Below, in pieces: positions 36,381 through 45,166 of a stretch of 64,000 nt of DNA. Each line of letters begins with the position of its first letter. Within the stretch, counting starts at the first letter, position 1. Origin of the DNA: Ignavibacteriales bacterium (GTDB taxonomy: Bacteria > Bacteroidota > Ignavibacteria > Ignavibacteriales > Melioribacteraceae); the NCBI GenBank assembly GCA_021740915.1, contig JAIOYW010000005.1, positions 1 through 64,000 on the forward strand, written 5' to 3'. The notes below the pieces were generated by a model. That model saw only the letters and a program-made list of their open reading frames with translations, searched no databases and was not told the origin of the DNA. The translations under genes were made by a program, and so were the position numbers.

Positions 36381-37347
36381 TTTTTATTCGATTCTATTGA
36401 TTATTTTTTATACAAGTTGTGCTCGTGAAGAATTGAATGGTACCGTTGATGATATTCCGGCTCTTCCACCCCCGGCTTATATATCGTTCTATTATTCAAC
36501 TGATGGTGAAATAGGTGTGGAATGGGAACCTGTAAAACATTTTGGTCTGGATGGTTATGTAGTCTATATGTCATCAGGCGGAAATACTAATTTTTCAAAA
36601 CAATCCTTTTTGAAGCAGAATTACTTTTTTATAGACTCATTAAGTTACGACTCGACTTACTATTTTTATGTCGCAACCAGAAATAAGAATGGTATTGAGA
36701 GCAATCCGGGGGATACAATCTACACAAAACCCTTAAACAGATATGTTCCACCGGGGATAAGAAACCTCGGAATTAATGCTGTCTCGGGTAATGGGGAGAA
36801 AAGAATTGATGTTGATTGGAGCCCGCCTTATGTATCCGATATCGCCGGTTACAATATCTACCGCAATTCAACGGTTTTTTTTGAACCGGTCGAAGAATAT
36901 TTTCATGCCAGGTGCGATGATACTTTTTTTTCAGATACATCAGGTCTGATCCGCGGCAAAACATATTATTATCTTATTGAGACCTTTGATAAGGGATTTT
37001 TGAAGAGCAGTGTTAATTCCACAACCAGGGATTTAGTCATGGTGGAGCCGGAAATAATTTATCCCGTAAATAATCAGATATTGATCAGGACAGATAATTT
37101 TATAATTAAGTGTTACCACCCCATTTTGGAATACCGACTCTTGATCTGTGATAATAGTTTTTTTATTTCATCTGAGGAGTACCTGCTGCATCCGGCAAGT
37201 GTTGATTCGCTTGCTGCCGTTCCGTTAAATTCAATGTATCTCGATGAACTCAAATTCTATTATGCGAAAGTGATTGCTTTTACAGGATTCAGCGCTAAAC
37301 CAGGTTCATATTCCGCCGTAATTAAATTCAGGGTGAAATCTGAATGA
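36361..37347 (+). CDS. Fibronectin type III lipoprotein
   Basis: 328 residues from GTG 36361, inside the 3' end of the beta-CASP gene; longer forms starting at 36283 would put 26 more residues before the signal. The signal segment FYSILLIIFYTSC gives a lipobox (YTSC) and a mature N-terminal Cys. Two Fn3-like domains follow: about 32-125 (PALPPPAYISFYYS, GYVVYMSSG, YYFYVATRN) and 130-225 (IDVDWSPPYVSDIAGYNIYR, YYYLIETFD). The rest is unassigned. Its stop overlaps the next start (ATGA), so it is coupled to the barrel-like gene; the two proteins may act together at the outer membrane. Confidence 0.75.
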   Translation: MIFSKYNFYSILLIIFYTSCAREELNGTVDDIPALPPPAYISFYYSTDGEIGVEWEPVKHFGLDGYVVYMSSGGNTNFSKQSFLKQNYFFIDSLSYDSTYYFYVATRNKNGIESNPGDTIYTKPLNRYVPPGIRNLGINAVSGNGEKRIDVDWSPPYVSDIAGYNIYRNSTVFFEPVEEYFHARCDDTFFSDTSGLIRGKTYYYLIETFDKGFLKSSVNSTTRDLVMVEPEIIYPVNNQILIRTDNFIIKCYHPILEYRLLICDNSFFISSEEYLLHPASVDSLAAVPLNSMYLDELKFYYAKVIAFTGFSAKPGSYSAVIKFRVKSE

Positions 37348-39254
37348 TCAGAAAACTCTTTATTCTTATAATATCTTTTTGGTCAGTTTTATCAGCACAG
37401 AATGAATTGGATTCAACCGGGTACATCAATTCCTTTAATCGCGGCAACAAAACATTGTTCAGTAATAGTCTTGAAAAACAGATTAATACATACCGTCTGA
37501 ATAATATTCTTTCTTACACCTTATCGGACAATTCAGTAACGCTGAATTTCAGAAATATTTATAATTCAAACGTTTATAAATTAGCTTCTCAGACCACAAT
37601 ACGCGATGAAAACAATTTCCGGATTGGTGGGAGTTACAGAATAAATGATAATTTTTCAGGAGGTTTTTACTCACAAAGTCAGCTTTATTCCGATGACCGT
37701 TCACTCGCAATCAGCAATGCATCCCTTATTCACGGTATAATGTATTTAGAGTACCAGGTATTAGCCGGATTAAGTTTTCTGCCATTCGGCGGCTTCGCAC
37801 AGAATACACAAATTAATCAGACCGATAATGGATATATTTTCGGATTAGAAGGTAGTATCAGACAGCTTGATTTTGAAGGCAGCGCCTTAAATGGGACCGC
37901 CCTGATAAAAAATGAAGATATAAATCCGCGAAAAAATGTCAACAGAAATATTACTCTTTCAATAGACTCCCCTTTTGATGAAGGAATTAAAAATAATTTA
38001 AGTTTTCAATATGATTACCGTGAAAATGATTTTTACATTTCAGCAGACAGCAGTCTTAGTGGGATTTATGGAATCACTAATAATATCCAGCAGAGGTCAG
38101 AATCAAATCTGATCTTCCGCAATTCCGTAAGTTTTGATAATCCATCTGATAAACTTTTTGCCGAACTCGGCGGTAAAGCTGAATGGCGGAATGTTGACAG
38201 GTCAACCAGATATTTCGATACGGGTAATATAAAATCATCGACATTTGATGATAAAATCAGCGAATTCCGTTATGATATTTTTGGAAGATTCTCTTTTTTC
38301 CTTGGATCATCGGGGTGGAATATTAATCTATCTCTGGGTTCCAGGGAAGAACTTCACGAACCAAAAATGATTGAGGGTGCCAATATCATTTTCTTTGAAG
38401 AAAGGAAAATTCAGGAAGAAAGAAAAAATAACATTAATCAGATCACAAATATCAATATTTCAGGTTTTTCGCCGCTGAGTAAAAACGGGCGGCTCATCTT
38501 TAATATCTTTCTTCGTAAAATGCAATATGATACACCTTCGGATCTGAATTTTGACGACAGGGACGAGATACTTTCAATACTAAGAATCGGATATGAATAC
38601 GCTCTCTCACCTGTGGCTTCATTTTCCCTCGATCTTGAAGGAAATTTTAATCATCTTGTATATATTTTTGCGGAAAGAAGTTCGAATAATTCCAGACGAA
38701 GAGTTTTAAAACTTGCTGCAGCTTCAAATCTGCTCTCCAAAGATATTACAAACCGTTTTCAGGGTGAAATTCAGGCGGATTATACGACTTACGATTTTGA
38801 AGATCTCAACCCAAATTATAAAAGTTTTTCATTCAGAAGTCTCATATTCAGAGACTCGCTGGTATTACCAATTATCCGCCGGGCGGGTCTGGAATTTCAG
38901 GGATATACAAAGTTCTCGGAACAGGGTGAATTTAACTGGGCGGATTTTAAATCCAGACCTCAGAGATTCCTTACTGAATACTACCTTAATCCAGGATTTT
39001 ATTTTGAAAATGAAAATATGAGGCTTGGGGTGGGGTACAGATATTTTGATCTGACCACTTACCTTTTTTTAACGCCGAAAGAGAAAGAAAAAAACACTGT
39101 TTATTCAAGCTACGGGCCTATAACCCAAATCTCATGGAAATTAAATCAAAGAAGTGAACTCCGTTTTTCAGGATATTATGAGTTCATTTCCAATGAAAAG
39201 CTCGAAAGAAGAGAAATGGCAACTATGAATTTGTATGTCAGGTGGAATATCTGA
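37344..39254 (+). CDS. Predicted outer-membrane beta-barrel protein of unknown function
   Basis: 636 residues with signal peptide 1-18 (ending LSA) and, throughout, alternating amphipathic strands rich in aromatic residues, for example FSGGFYSQSQLY, NINLSLGSREEL, IGYEYALSPVASFSLDLEGNF and MRLGVGYRYFDLTTYLFL. It ends in a strand with terminal aromatic (LYVRWNI), usual for barrel insertion by BamA. No family is recognised. It overlaps the Fn3 lipoprotein gene by four bases, which suggests a two-protein outer-membrane unit. Confidence 0.7.
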   Translation: MIRKLFILIISFWSVLSAQNELDSTGYINSFNRGNKTLFSNSLEKQINTYRLNNILSYTLSDNSVTLNFRNIYNSNVYKLASQTTIRDENNFRIGGSYRINDNFSGGFYSQSQLYSDDRSLAISNASLIHGIMYLEYQVLAGLSFLPFGGFAQNTQINQTDNGYIFGLEGSIRQLDFEGSALNGTALIKNEDINPRKNVNRNITLSIDSPFDEGIKNNLSFQYDYRENDFYISADSSLSGIYGITNNIQQRSESNLIFRNSVSFDNPSDKLFAELGGKAEWRNVDRSTRYFDTGNIKSSTFDDKISEFRYDIFGRFSFFLGSSGWNINLSLGSREELHEPKMIEGANIIFFEERKIQEERKNNINQITNINISGFSPLSKNGRLIFNIFLRKMQYDTPSDLNFDDRDEILSILRIGYEYALSPVASFSLDLEGNFNHLVYIFAERSSNNSRRRVLKLAAASNLLSKDITNRFQGEIQADYTTYDFEDLNPNYKSFSFRSLIFRDSLVLPIIRRAGLEFQGYTKFSEQGEFNWADFKSRPQRFLTEYYLNPGFYFENENMRLGVGYRYFDLTTYLFLTPKEKEKNTVYSSYGPITQISWKLNQRSELRFSGYYEFISNEKLERREMATMNLYVRWNI

Positions 39255-39329
39255 AGAATTAAACTTAATTATTTAGGAAATTATTTATAATTTACAACAG
39301 AAAATAATATGTTGTTTCACGGAGTTTAA

Positions 39330-39740
39330 TTGAAGGAAAAGATATATAAAAAAGAAATCCCGACTGATCCTGAATTGATGCCGGAGGTGGATGATTATAT
39401 AATGGATATAGCAAGGGAGTACAAAGTAGAAGAATCAAAATTCAATGGATTATCTTTATCCGTTGCTGAAGCCCTTGCCAATTCAATCTTTCACGGCAAC
39501 AAAACTGATCCCGGGAAAATCGTTACAATAACAGTAAGCATCACCGATACTGAATTCAGTGTGAGTTTTCGTGATCAGGGCGCCGGGTTCGACCCGGATT
39601 CCGTCCCCGATCCTACCACCCCCGAAAACATTATGAAAGATCATGGCAGGGGTATTCATATAATGAAAACATATATGGACAGGGTGCAATTTGTTTTTCA
39701 TGACAACGGCACAGAACTTATTATCGCTGTTGATAGATAA
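39330..39740 (+). CDS. RsbW-like anti-sigma factor / serine kinase (HATPase)
   Basis: 136 residues from TTG 39330, chosen because GGAG stands five bases upstream. GHKL ATPase motifs: N-box EALANSIFHGNK, G1-box RDQGAGFDPDSVPDP and G2-like GRGIHIMKTYMD. The size and motifs match RsbW/SpoIIAB-type kinases, which bind and inhibit sigma factors or phosphorylate STAS antagonists. No anti-anti-sigma or PP2C phosphatase gene is nearby, so the partner is elsewhere. The TTG start may keep its level low. Confidence 0.87.
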   Translation: MKEKIYKKEIPTDPELMPEVDDYIMDIAREYKVEESKFNGLSLSVAEALANSIFHGNKTDPGKIVTITVSITDTEFSVSFRDQGAGFDPDSVPDPTTPENIMKDHGRGIHIMKTYMDRVQFVFHDNGTELIIAVDR

Positions 39741-39770
39741 TTATTTGTATAACAAAACCAGGAATAAAGA

Positions 39771-40739
39771 ATGAGCAGAAAAAAAATAGCATTGATCGGC
39801 GGTGGTCAGATTGGCGGTGTATTAACCCAACTGATTGCCCAGAGAGAACTCGGTGACGTTGTTTTATTCGACGTTGTTGAAGATATGCCTCAGGGAAAAA
39901 CTCTTGATATCGCAGAAGCATCAAGAATTGATTCATTTGATATTAATCTTAAAGGCGCTAACAGCTACTCAGAGATTGCAGGAGCTGATCTGGTAATTAT
40001 TACAGCCGGCTTACCAAGAAAACCGGGTATGAGCCGTGACGACTTACTTACAACCAATGCAGAAATAATGAAAAAAGTTGCTGAAGGAGTTAAAGCTAAT
40101 GCCCCAGATGCAATAGTTATTATCGTATCCAATCCCCTTGATGCGATGGTCACTCTCTTTCAGAAAGTTTCAGGATTTTCCGCTGAAAAGGTCTTCGGAC
40201 AGGCAGGAGTTCTTGATTCATCACGTTTTTCGACTTTTATTGCATGGGAACTTGGTGTTTCTGTTAAAGACGTTAATGCGATGGTACTCGGCGGGCACGG
40301 AGATACAATGGTGCCTCTTGTACGTTATGCCAATGTAAACGGAATACCGGTAATGGAAATGCTCGAAAGAAAGTATAATGATAAAGCGAAAGCAAAAGAA
40401 GTTATGTCCGCAATGGTCGAAAGGACAAAAATGGCCGGCGGTGAAGTTGTCAAATTACTCAAGACAGGTTCAGCTTTTTATTCTCCAGCCTCCGCATCAA
40501 TAGCAATGGCTGAAGCAATACTTAAAGATGAGAAGCGTTTAATGCCGGTATGCGCCTATCTCAATGGTGAATTCGGCGTTGATGGCTATTATGTTGGTGT
40601 CCCTGCAGTATTGGGAGAAGGCGGAGTCGAAAAGGTTGTTGAATTGACTCTGGATGAAGAAGAACAGAAAGCTATGGACGTATCTGTAAATGCAGTTAAG
40701 GGTCTCGTTGCTGATCTCCAGAGACTGAATTATATTTAA
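39771..40739 (+). CDS. mdh: Malate dehydrogenase
   Basis: A 322-residue LDH-like MDH: GGGQIGG near the N-terminus (GxGxxG), Arg pair in [23 protein letters not shown], catalytic His in [15 protein letters not shown], and the following Asp in [13 protein letters not shown]. Residues GLPRKPGM identify malate rather than lactate as substrate. It interconverts malate and oxaloacetate with NAD. It lies 30 bases after the RsbW-like gene and ends before a strong terminator. Confidence 0.95.
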   Translation: MSRKKIALIGGGQIGGVLTQLIAQRELGDVVLFDVVEDMPQGKTLDIAEASRIDSFDINLKGANSYSEIAGADLVIITAGLPRKPGMSRDDLLTTNAEIMKKVAEGVKANAPDAIVIIVSNPLDAMVTLFQKVSGFSAEKVFGQAGVLDSSRFSTFIAWELGVSVKDVNAMVLGGHGDTMVPLVRYANVNGIPVMEMLERKYNDKAKAKEVMSAMVERTKMAGGEVVKLLKTGSAFYSPASASIAMAEAILKDEKRLMPVCAYLNGEFGVDGYYVGVPAVLGEGGVEKVVELTLDEEEQKAMDVSVNAVKGLVADLQRLNYI

Positions 40740-40763
40740 CAAATCTGTCAATCGGTTTAAAAC

Positions 40764-40794
40764 AAAAAAGTCCCGCAAAACGGGACTTTTTTTT
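40764..40794. terminator. Bidirectional terminator between mdh and rpmA
   Basis: GTCCCG/CGGGAC stem with loop CAAAA, six A before and eight T after. It serves mdh on the plus strand and rpmA on the minus strand. Confidence 0.92.
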
Positions 40795-40803
40795 AGCCAA
40801 TAT

Positions 40804-41058
40804 TTACTCTGTCACTATTTCGACGTATTTTCTGTCTTCACGTCTCGTAACAAATTTAACCGTACCGTCAGCTAAAGCAAAGAGAGTATCATCTTTACCC
40901 ATGCCAACATTAGTTCCCGGGAAAAATTTAGTACCCCGCTGCCTGACTATTATGGAGCCTGCTGATACTTTTTCACCACCGAATCTTTTAACACCAAGAA
41001 ATTGCGGATTACTGTCGCGTCCGTTCCTGGTTGATCCTTGTCCTTTTTTATGAGCCAT
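40804..41058 (-). CDS. rpmA: 50S ribosomal protein L27
   Basis: 84 residues: [19 protein letters not shown] at the N-terminus, [21 protein letters not shown] and [16 protein letters not shown]. The N-terminus lacks the cleavable extension found in Firmicutes. It follows rplU by 11 bases with GAGGTAAATAA before the ATG. Confidence 0.97.
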   Translation of the reverse strand: MAHKKGQGSTRNGRDSNPQFLGVKRFGGEKVSAGSIIVRQRGTKFFPGTNVGMGKDDTLFALADGTVKFVTRREDRKYVEIVTE

Positions 41059-41069
41059 TTATTTACCTC

Positions 41070-41378
41070 TTAGCCTATTTTTGTAACTTCAACTTTTGTT
41101 AATTGCTGACGATGTCCGTTCAGTTTTCTGTAAGAGATTATTCTTTTTTTCTTAAAAACAATAACTTTGTCGTCCTTAATATGCTCTATTACCTTTGCTG
41201 AAACTTTTACACCACCAACAACCGGAGATCCAACTTTAACACTTTTATCATCGGCAACAAGCAATACCTTATCAAACGTAACTTCAGCATTTGGTTCAGC
41301 AGATAATCTAGGCACATAATATTTGCCGCTCTCATTAACCTTAAACTGTTTACCTGCAATCTCAACAACTGCGAACAT
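41070..41378 (-). CDS. rplU: 50S ribosomal protein L21
   Basis: 102 residues starting MFAVVEIAGKQFKV at ATG 41378, which has GGAGGAAAA directly before it; the frame extends 20 codons upstream but those overlap the promoter. Also visible: VLLVADDKSVKVGSPVV and KKKRIISYRKLNGHRQQLTKV. It is first of the rplU-rpmA operon. Confidence 0.97.
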   Translation of the reverse strand: MFAVVEIAGKQFKVNESGKYYVPRLSAEPNAEVTFDKVLLVADDKSVKVGSPVVGGVKVSAKVIEHIKDDKVIVFKKKRIISYRKLNGHRQQLTKVEVTKIG

Positions 41379-41407
41379 TTTTCCTCCGTAATTCAGATTT
41401 AGACTTA

Positions 41408-41439
41408 CAAAATTAACCATAAATATTTGTTTTGTCAAA
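41408..41439 (-). promoter_or_regulatory. Promoter of rplU-rpmA
   Basis: On the minus strand: TTTG, 20 bases, TAATTTTG (Bacteroidota TTTG/TAnnTTTG pattern). The same bases also read TTGACA-17-TAATTT. It lies 30 bases before the rplU start. Confidence 0.6.
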
Positions 41440-41562
41440 TATTATTTCTTCGTGAATGTTTGTCTGTAAAAAAACGTCGGGACGTTTGATTGAATACATT
41501 GAATAAAACATCCGGATATTTCAGAATTAATATTCTTATTTATGTTTTTACAAAAAAAAGTG

Positions 41563-41591
41563 TTGACATTGCTCAAAAAATGCATTATGTT
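41563..41591 (+). promoter_or_regulatory. Candidate promoter upstream of the hairpin locus
   Basis: TTGACA (41563-41568), 17-base spacer, TATGTT (41586-41591). It would start a plus-strand RNA near 41598 that passes through the hairpin at 41655 towards the reductase gene at 41758. Confidence 0.35.
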
Positions 41592-41631
41592 AAAACCGTA
41601 ATATTTAATTATTAGAATATTAAATTTTTTC

Positions 41632-41695
41632 ATCCCTCCTTTAACAAACTATCTAGCTGCTGAGGTTCGCCCTCTACCTCAGCAGCTTACCTCCT
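41632..41695. ncRNA. Candidate structured RNA: 12-bp hairpin flanked by CCTCC/GGAGG tracts
   Basis: AGCTGCTGAGGT (41655-41666) and ACCTCAGCAGCT (41676-41687) form a perfect 12-base stem with loop TCGCCCTCT. Plus-strand RNA would carry three C-rich single-stranded tracts: TCCCTCCTTT before, CGCCCTCT in the loop, and ACCTCCTT after, the last identical to the anti-SD at the end of 16S rRNA. Minus-strand RNA would carry the complementary AAGGAGG, AGAGGGC and AAAGGAGGG. A promoter-like pair precedes it on the plus strand; a weak terminator-like hairpin follows on the minus strand, so direction is undecided. It could be a trans-acting RNA, an RNA-protein sponge, or the leader of the reductase gene. 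Confidence 0.35.
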
Positions 41696-41757
41696 TAAAA
41701 AGAACTAATTTCCTGCTTATCATGTTCCATATTTATTACTAATATCATACAATTTTT

Positions 41758-42807
41758 ATGTCCGATTACGTTACATTAAAAATTCTTTCCATTCAAAAAG
41801 AATCTCATGACACAATAAAAATTTTATTACAACCTGAGAATGGAGAAATCTTAAATTTTATTCCGGGACAATTTATTACAATTCTATTCAAAGATCATCT
41901 TGATGAATTCCGGAGAGGTTATTCAATATTTACATCCCCATCCGATCTCCCGATCATTGGTATCGCTGTAAAAAAATTCAGGGAAGGAGTTACATCCAGA
42001 TTTCTTGAAAATATAAGGATCGGCGACTTGCTTACAGCGCATCGCCCGATGGGTAATTTCTTCCTGAGACCTTTGCCTGAAACAAAACGAGATCTGTATT
42101 TCTTCGGTGCCGGAAGCGGAATCACTCCCCTTTTTTCGATGATTAAATCTACTCTCGAAGATGAACCGCTTTCAAATGCAACGCTTATCTATGGCAATAA
42201 AAACGAAGAATCTGTAATGCTTATTACGGATATTGATGAACTTAAAAATAAATACGGCGGGAGGTTTAAAGTAAGCCACCGCTTTTCCAGAGGGAAAACA
42301 GAAAACAAATCTGAAATTGGAAGGATTGATAGAAATTTTGTCCTGGATCTGCTTAAACGGGAAAAGCCGGGACAGAATTCCGAATTTTTCTTATGCGGAC
42401 CGGAAGGGATGATGCTCTCTGTGATCGAAGCGCTTAGCGAATTCGGCATAAAAGGCAGCCGGATCCATAAAGAATATTATTATGTTACGGTTCTCGATGA
42501 AACAGTTCAAATAGAGAAGAAGTCAAGGGAAGTATCAATAATTTTTCGGGGAAAAGAATATAAAATTATCGTTGAACCTGGAGAATCAGTGCTTGAAAAA
42601 GCTATTGAATCCGGAATTGATCTGCCGAATTCCTGCCAGTACGGCTCCTGCGGAACATGCCGGGCAAAACTGATATCTGGTTCGATGCAGCTTATTGGGC
42701 AGTCCGCACTGAGCGATGAGGATAAAAATGCGGGCTTTACATTAACCTGCGTTGGTTTCCCGGCAAGTGATAATGTTGTAATTTTGTATGATGATGAATT
42801 CGCTTAA
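41758..42807 (+). CDS. Ferredoxin-NADP reductase-like flavoprotein with C-terminal 2Fe-2S domain (PaaE type)
   Basis: 349 residues in three parts: FAD-binding barrel with RRGYSIFTSP (52-61), NAD(P)-binding domain with FGAGSGITPLFSM and FLCGPEGMM (211-219), and a plant-type [2Fe-2S] ferredoxin domain with NSCQYGSCGTCRAKL (C293, C298, C301) and C331. This order matches the reductase of phenylacetyl-CoA epoxidase (PaaE) and similar electron-transfer proteins that pass electrons from NADPH to an oxygenase or desaturase. No oxygenase gene is next to it. No SD precedes ATG 41758. Three bases separate it from the DUF2279 gene. Confidence 0.9.
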   Translation: MSDYVTLKILSIQKESHDTIKILLQPENGEILNFIPGQFITILFKDHLDEFRRGYSIFTSPSDLPIIGIAVKKFREGVTSRFLENIRIGDLLTAHRPMGNFFLRPLPETKRDLYFFGAGSGITPLFSMIKSTLEDEPLSNATLIYGNKNEESVMLITDIDELKNKYGGRFKVSHRFSRGKTENKSEIGRIDRNFVLDLLKREKPGQNSEFFLCGPEGMMLSVIEALSEFGIKGSRIHKEYYYVTVLDETVQIEKKSREVSIIFRGKEYKIIVEPGESVLEKAIESGIDLPNSCQYGSCGTCRAKLISGSMQLIGQSALSDEDKNAGFTLTCVGFPASDNVVILYDDEFA

Positions 42808-42810
42808 TTA

Positions 42811-43653
42811 ATGAAAAAATGTCTGTTGATATTGAGCCTTTTACTTTTTAATCCGTGTTACGCTCAGGATCAGGACTCAGGCAGACATAATCCAGACTTA
42901 TATCGTTTATCATTGATTAGCGCCGCTACAACCGCAGGTGTTATTGCCGGTATCACATCTCAGGAAAATATGTGGTGGAAAGGCGAAAGGAGCGCTTTTT
43001 ATATTAACAATAACCAGGACTGGACTTACGCATTAGGCAGCGACAAATTCGGACATTTCTATTTTTCTTATCTGGTCTCTGATATTTACGGGGATTTATT
43101 CAAGTGGGCAGGGATAGACGAACCCCGGAATAAATATTATGCAGCAGGATTGGCTTTCTGCTATCAGACTTACACTGAAATCAGGGATGGTTTCTCGAAG
43201 GATTACGGTTTCAGTCCGGGAGATTTCACGGCAAATCTTATCGGAGCCTCCTGGCCTATCCTTAGCCATAGATACGCATTCCTCGATTATTTTGTATTCA
43301 AAATCAGTTATCATCCATCTGAACGATTCAGAAACAATTCAAACAGATATATCATAGATGACTATGAAAGTACATATAACTGGGTGAGTTTCAGAATTAA
43401 TAATATTCTGCCAGACCAAATTGAAAAATATTACCCGGATTTTTTAATGCTGACAATCGGGCATAATGTTGCCGGACTTGCGACCGAAAATCCGCACCAT
43501 ATCCTCTTTGCCGGTTTCGATATAGATTTTGAAGCGATTCCTGTGAACCTCGGGATTTTTAATCCTGTAAAAAAACTGCTGAATTATTATAAGATCCCTC
43601 TGCCGCTGCTGCAGTTTTCTCCGGGATTAAAGTTTTATTTGTTTAGGTATTAA
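42811..43653 (+). CDS. DUF2279 (YfiM-like) envelope protein
   Basis: 280 residues with a signal peptide ending near PCYA. The core resembles DUF2279/YfiM: GSDKFGHFYFSYLVSDIYGDLF, then YQTYTEIRDGFSKDYGFSPGDFTANLIGA (about 111-139), conserved residues Asp-Lys-x-Gly-His and Glu-x-x-Asp-Gly. YfiM in enteric bacteria is a small lipoprotein of unclear role. Co-transcribed with the PaaE-like reductase. Function unknown; the family name is from recall. Confidence 0.75.
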   Translation: MKKCLLILSLLLFNPCYAQDQDSGRHNPDLYRLSLISAATTAGVIAGITSQENMWWKGERSAFYINNNQDWTYALGSDKFGHFYFSYLVSDIYGDLFKWAGIDEPRNKYYAAGLAFCYQTYTEIRDGFSKDYGFSPGDFTANLIGASWPILSHRYAFLDYFVFKISYHPSERFRNNSNRYIIDDYESTYNWVSFRINNILPDQIEKYYPDFLMLTIGHNVAGLATENPHHILFAGFDIDFEAIPVNLGIFNPVKKLLNYYKIPLPLLQFSPGLKFYLFRY

Positions 43654-43860
43654 GTATCCGCACTTTTTGTTTTACATTTTTTTGATACAGTGATTATCCT
43701 GGCGTAAAACAATACTTTAGCTCAAGCAAATTGCAACTGGCTTTGAAAAATCTCAGTCAGCCGCTTTCTGAATTTAAGCATGGCACATTAAAAACAGTAC
43801 TTTTAATCCTGAAAACAGTCAAATCCTGATTCATTCAATTTAAGGCGTGATTAAAATAGA

Positions 43861-43890
43861 AAAGGCTGCCCCTTTTGAGGAACAGCCTTT
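43861..43890 (-). terminator. Terminator of the short T9SS cargo gene
   Basis: AAAGGCTG/CAGCCTTT stem with an inner CC(T)/AGG pairing; on the minus strand it is followed by the broken T-run TTTTCTATTTT. It belongs to the same GGCTG hairpin family as those at 7817 and 27551. Confidence 0.6.
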
Positions 43891-43913
43891 CTTAATAATA
43901 TTTTTATTTCAGT

Positions 43914-45005
43914 TTATTTCGTCAGAAGCATTTTTCTTACGGATGAAAATCCTTCTGTTTCTAACTTATACAAATAAAGTCCGCTTGTAAGGTCAGAAGC
44001 ATCAAAAGGAATAACATATTCGCCTGCCGGTTTGAAGCCTGCAAGAAGAGTTTTTACTTCCTGTCCTAATATGTTAAATACTTTTAATGAAACGAAAGCA
44101 TCCTTGGGTAAACCGAATTTTATGTTTGTTGTTGGATTAAACGGATTCGGATAGTTCTGATCAAGCGAATATACTGAAGGAAGATTATTTATCTCAACAG
44201 CAACAACATCACTGTATTCGAACTGACCATCAGTATCAATCTGTTTCAGCCGATATGAATATGTTCCGCTCAGGACATTTTTGTCGGTGAAAGAATAACT
44301 TTTCGGAGAATTGCTGTTACCGTTGCCCTCGATAAAAGCTATTTTTTCCCATCCGTTTCCTGCTGATCTCTGAACATCAAATCCGTAGTTATTAACCTCG
44401 GTTGCGGTTGCCCAATTAAGCTGCACAAATCCGGCTTTAGCCTGTGCTGCAAATGATGTAAGTTCAACAGGAAAAGTTGAATTAGTAGTAAAAGTCGCTA
44501 TATAATTGGAGCCGGAATTGTTATCATAAATTGATGAAGGGACAGCGCTTTCAGTACCATCTACCTTGATGTAAATTTCTAATTTATATGTTTTGCCGTT
44601 TGTTAAGCCTGTAATATCAATACTTGTGGAGGATGACTTTCCCCATCTCTGGTCGCCACCACCTAAATCTGCTAACCAGCCACCATCTATCATCGTAAAA
44701 ACTGGTGTACCTGGACGATTACCATTTTCGTAAATTGTGTAATACAAATCAGCATTGGTGACATCGCCAGCGCCATTTTTCCATGTATATACCGCCCAAT
44801 CTGAAATTGCCAAAGTTTGAGTATTCAAAGTAAACTCACCTAAATTGGCAGTGTTAAATGTCCCGACCCCAGAATTCCAAATGGTATAATTTGTACCGGT
44901 TCCATTAAAATTTATTGTCAGGTCGCTCCTTCCTGCATCAAAAAGTCCCCATCCAGCAAAAAGATTGCTAAATACGAGCAAATTCACGAGTAGATATTTT
45001 TTCAT
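43914..45005 (-). CDS. Secreted T9SS cargo protein
   Basis: 363 residues from ATG 45005, chosen because AGGAGG stands four bases before it; the signal peptide MKKYLLVNLLVFSNLFAG follows at once. Residues about 20-185 form a beta-rich domain without a recognised family (TINFNGTGTNYTIWNSG, GRPGTPVFTMIDGGW). Residues about 186-270 resemble the short Fn3-like linker of many such proteins (FPVELTSFAAQ, LNWATATEVNNYGFDVQRS). The sorting domain (about 275-363) begins YSLDQNYPNPFNPTTN and ends RKMLLTK. Preceded by a textbook Bacteroidota promoter and followed by a hairpin, so it is monocistronic. Confidence 0.88.
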   Translation of the reverse strand: MKKYLLVNLLVFSNLFAGWGLFDAGRSDLTINFNGTGTNYTIWNSGVGTFNTANLGEFTLNTQTLAISDWAVYTWKNGAGDVTNADLYYTIYENGNRPGTPVFTMIDGGWLADLGGGDQRWGKSSSTSIDITGLTNGKTYKLEIYIKVDGTESAVPSSIYDNNSGSNYIATFTTNSTFPVELTSFAAQAKAGFVQLNWATATEVNNYGFDVQRSAGNGWEKIAFIEGNGNSNSPKSYSFTDKNVLSGTYSYRLKQIDTDGQFEYSDVVAVEINNLPSVYSLDQNYPNPFNPTTNIKFGLPKDAFVSLKVFNILGQEVKTLLAGFKPAGEYVIPFDASDLTSGLYLYKLETEGFSSVRKMLLTK

Positions 45006-45035
45006 GCTTCCTCCTAAAACCCAAATATTTTGCTT

Positions 45036-45066
45036 CAAAGATAATAAATAAAAAAATAATTACAAA
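45036..45066 (-). promoter_or_regulatory. Bacteroidota-type promoter of the short T9SS cargo gene
   Basis: On the minus strand TTTG (45066-45063), exactly 19 bases, TATCTTTG (45043-45036): a full match to TTTG-N19-TAnnTTTG. It predicts a transcript start about 25 bases before ATG 45005. Confidence 0.65.
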
Positions 45067-45166
45067 TGTTTTATGTCATAAAATGCATTTTTTTTGAACA
45101 TTTTATTCGTCACAAAAAGCAAAAAGATTGTGTGACCGGATCGCAAAAACCCGGTCACACAAAATT

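Larger units (their letters stand above)
41379..41757. other. 379-base gap between rplU and the PaaE-like reductase
   Basis: Holds the rplU promoter (41408-41439), a weak hairpin AAACGT-CGGG-ACGTTT at 41472-41487 with a T-run on the minus strand, a plus-strand promoter-like pair (41563-41591), and the strong hairpin at 41655-41687 flanked by CCTCC/GGAGG tracts. An apparent 63-codon minus-strand frame starting at 41633 runs through the weak hairpin and has its SD one base from the ATG, so I do not call it. Confidence 0.6.

Noticed and set aside
41442-41633. 63-codon minus-strand frame with GGAGG before its ATG
   Set aside because: The SD is only one base from the ATG, the frame runs through a terminator-like hairpin, and the peptide has low complexity and no recognisable features.
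41655-41687. Hairpin as an L21 leader that autoregulates rplU
   Set aside because: rplU has its own promoter at 41408-41439, over 200 bases closer to its start than the hairpin, so the hairpin would not be in its main transcript.
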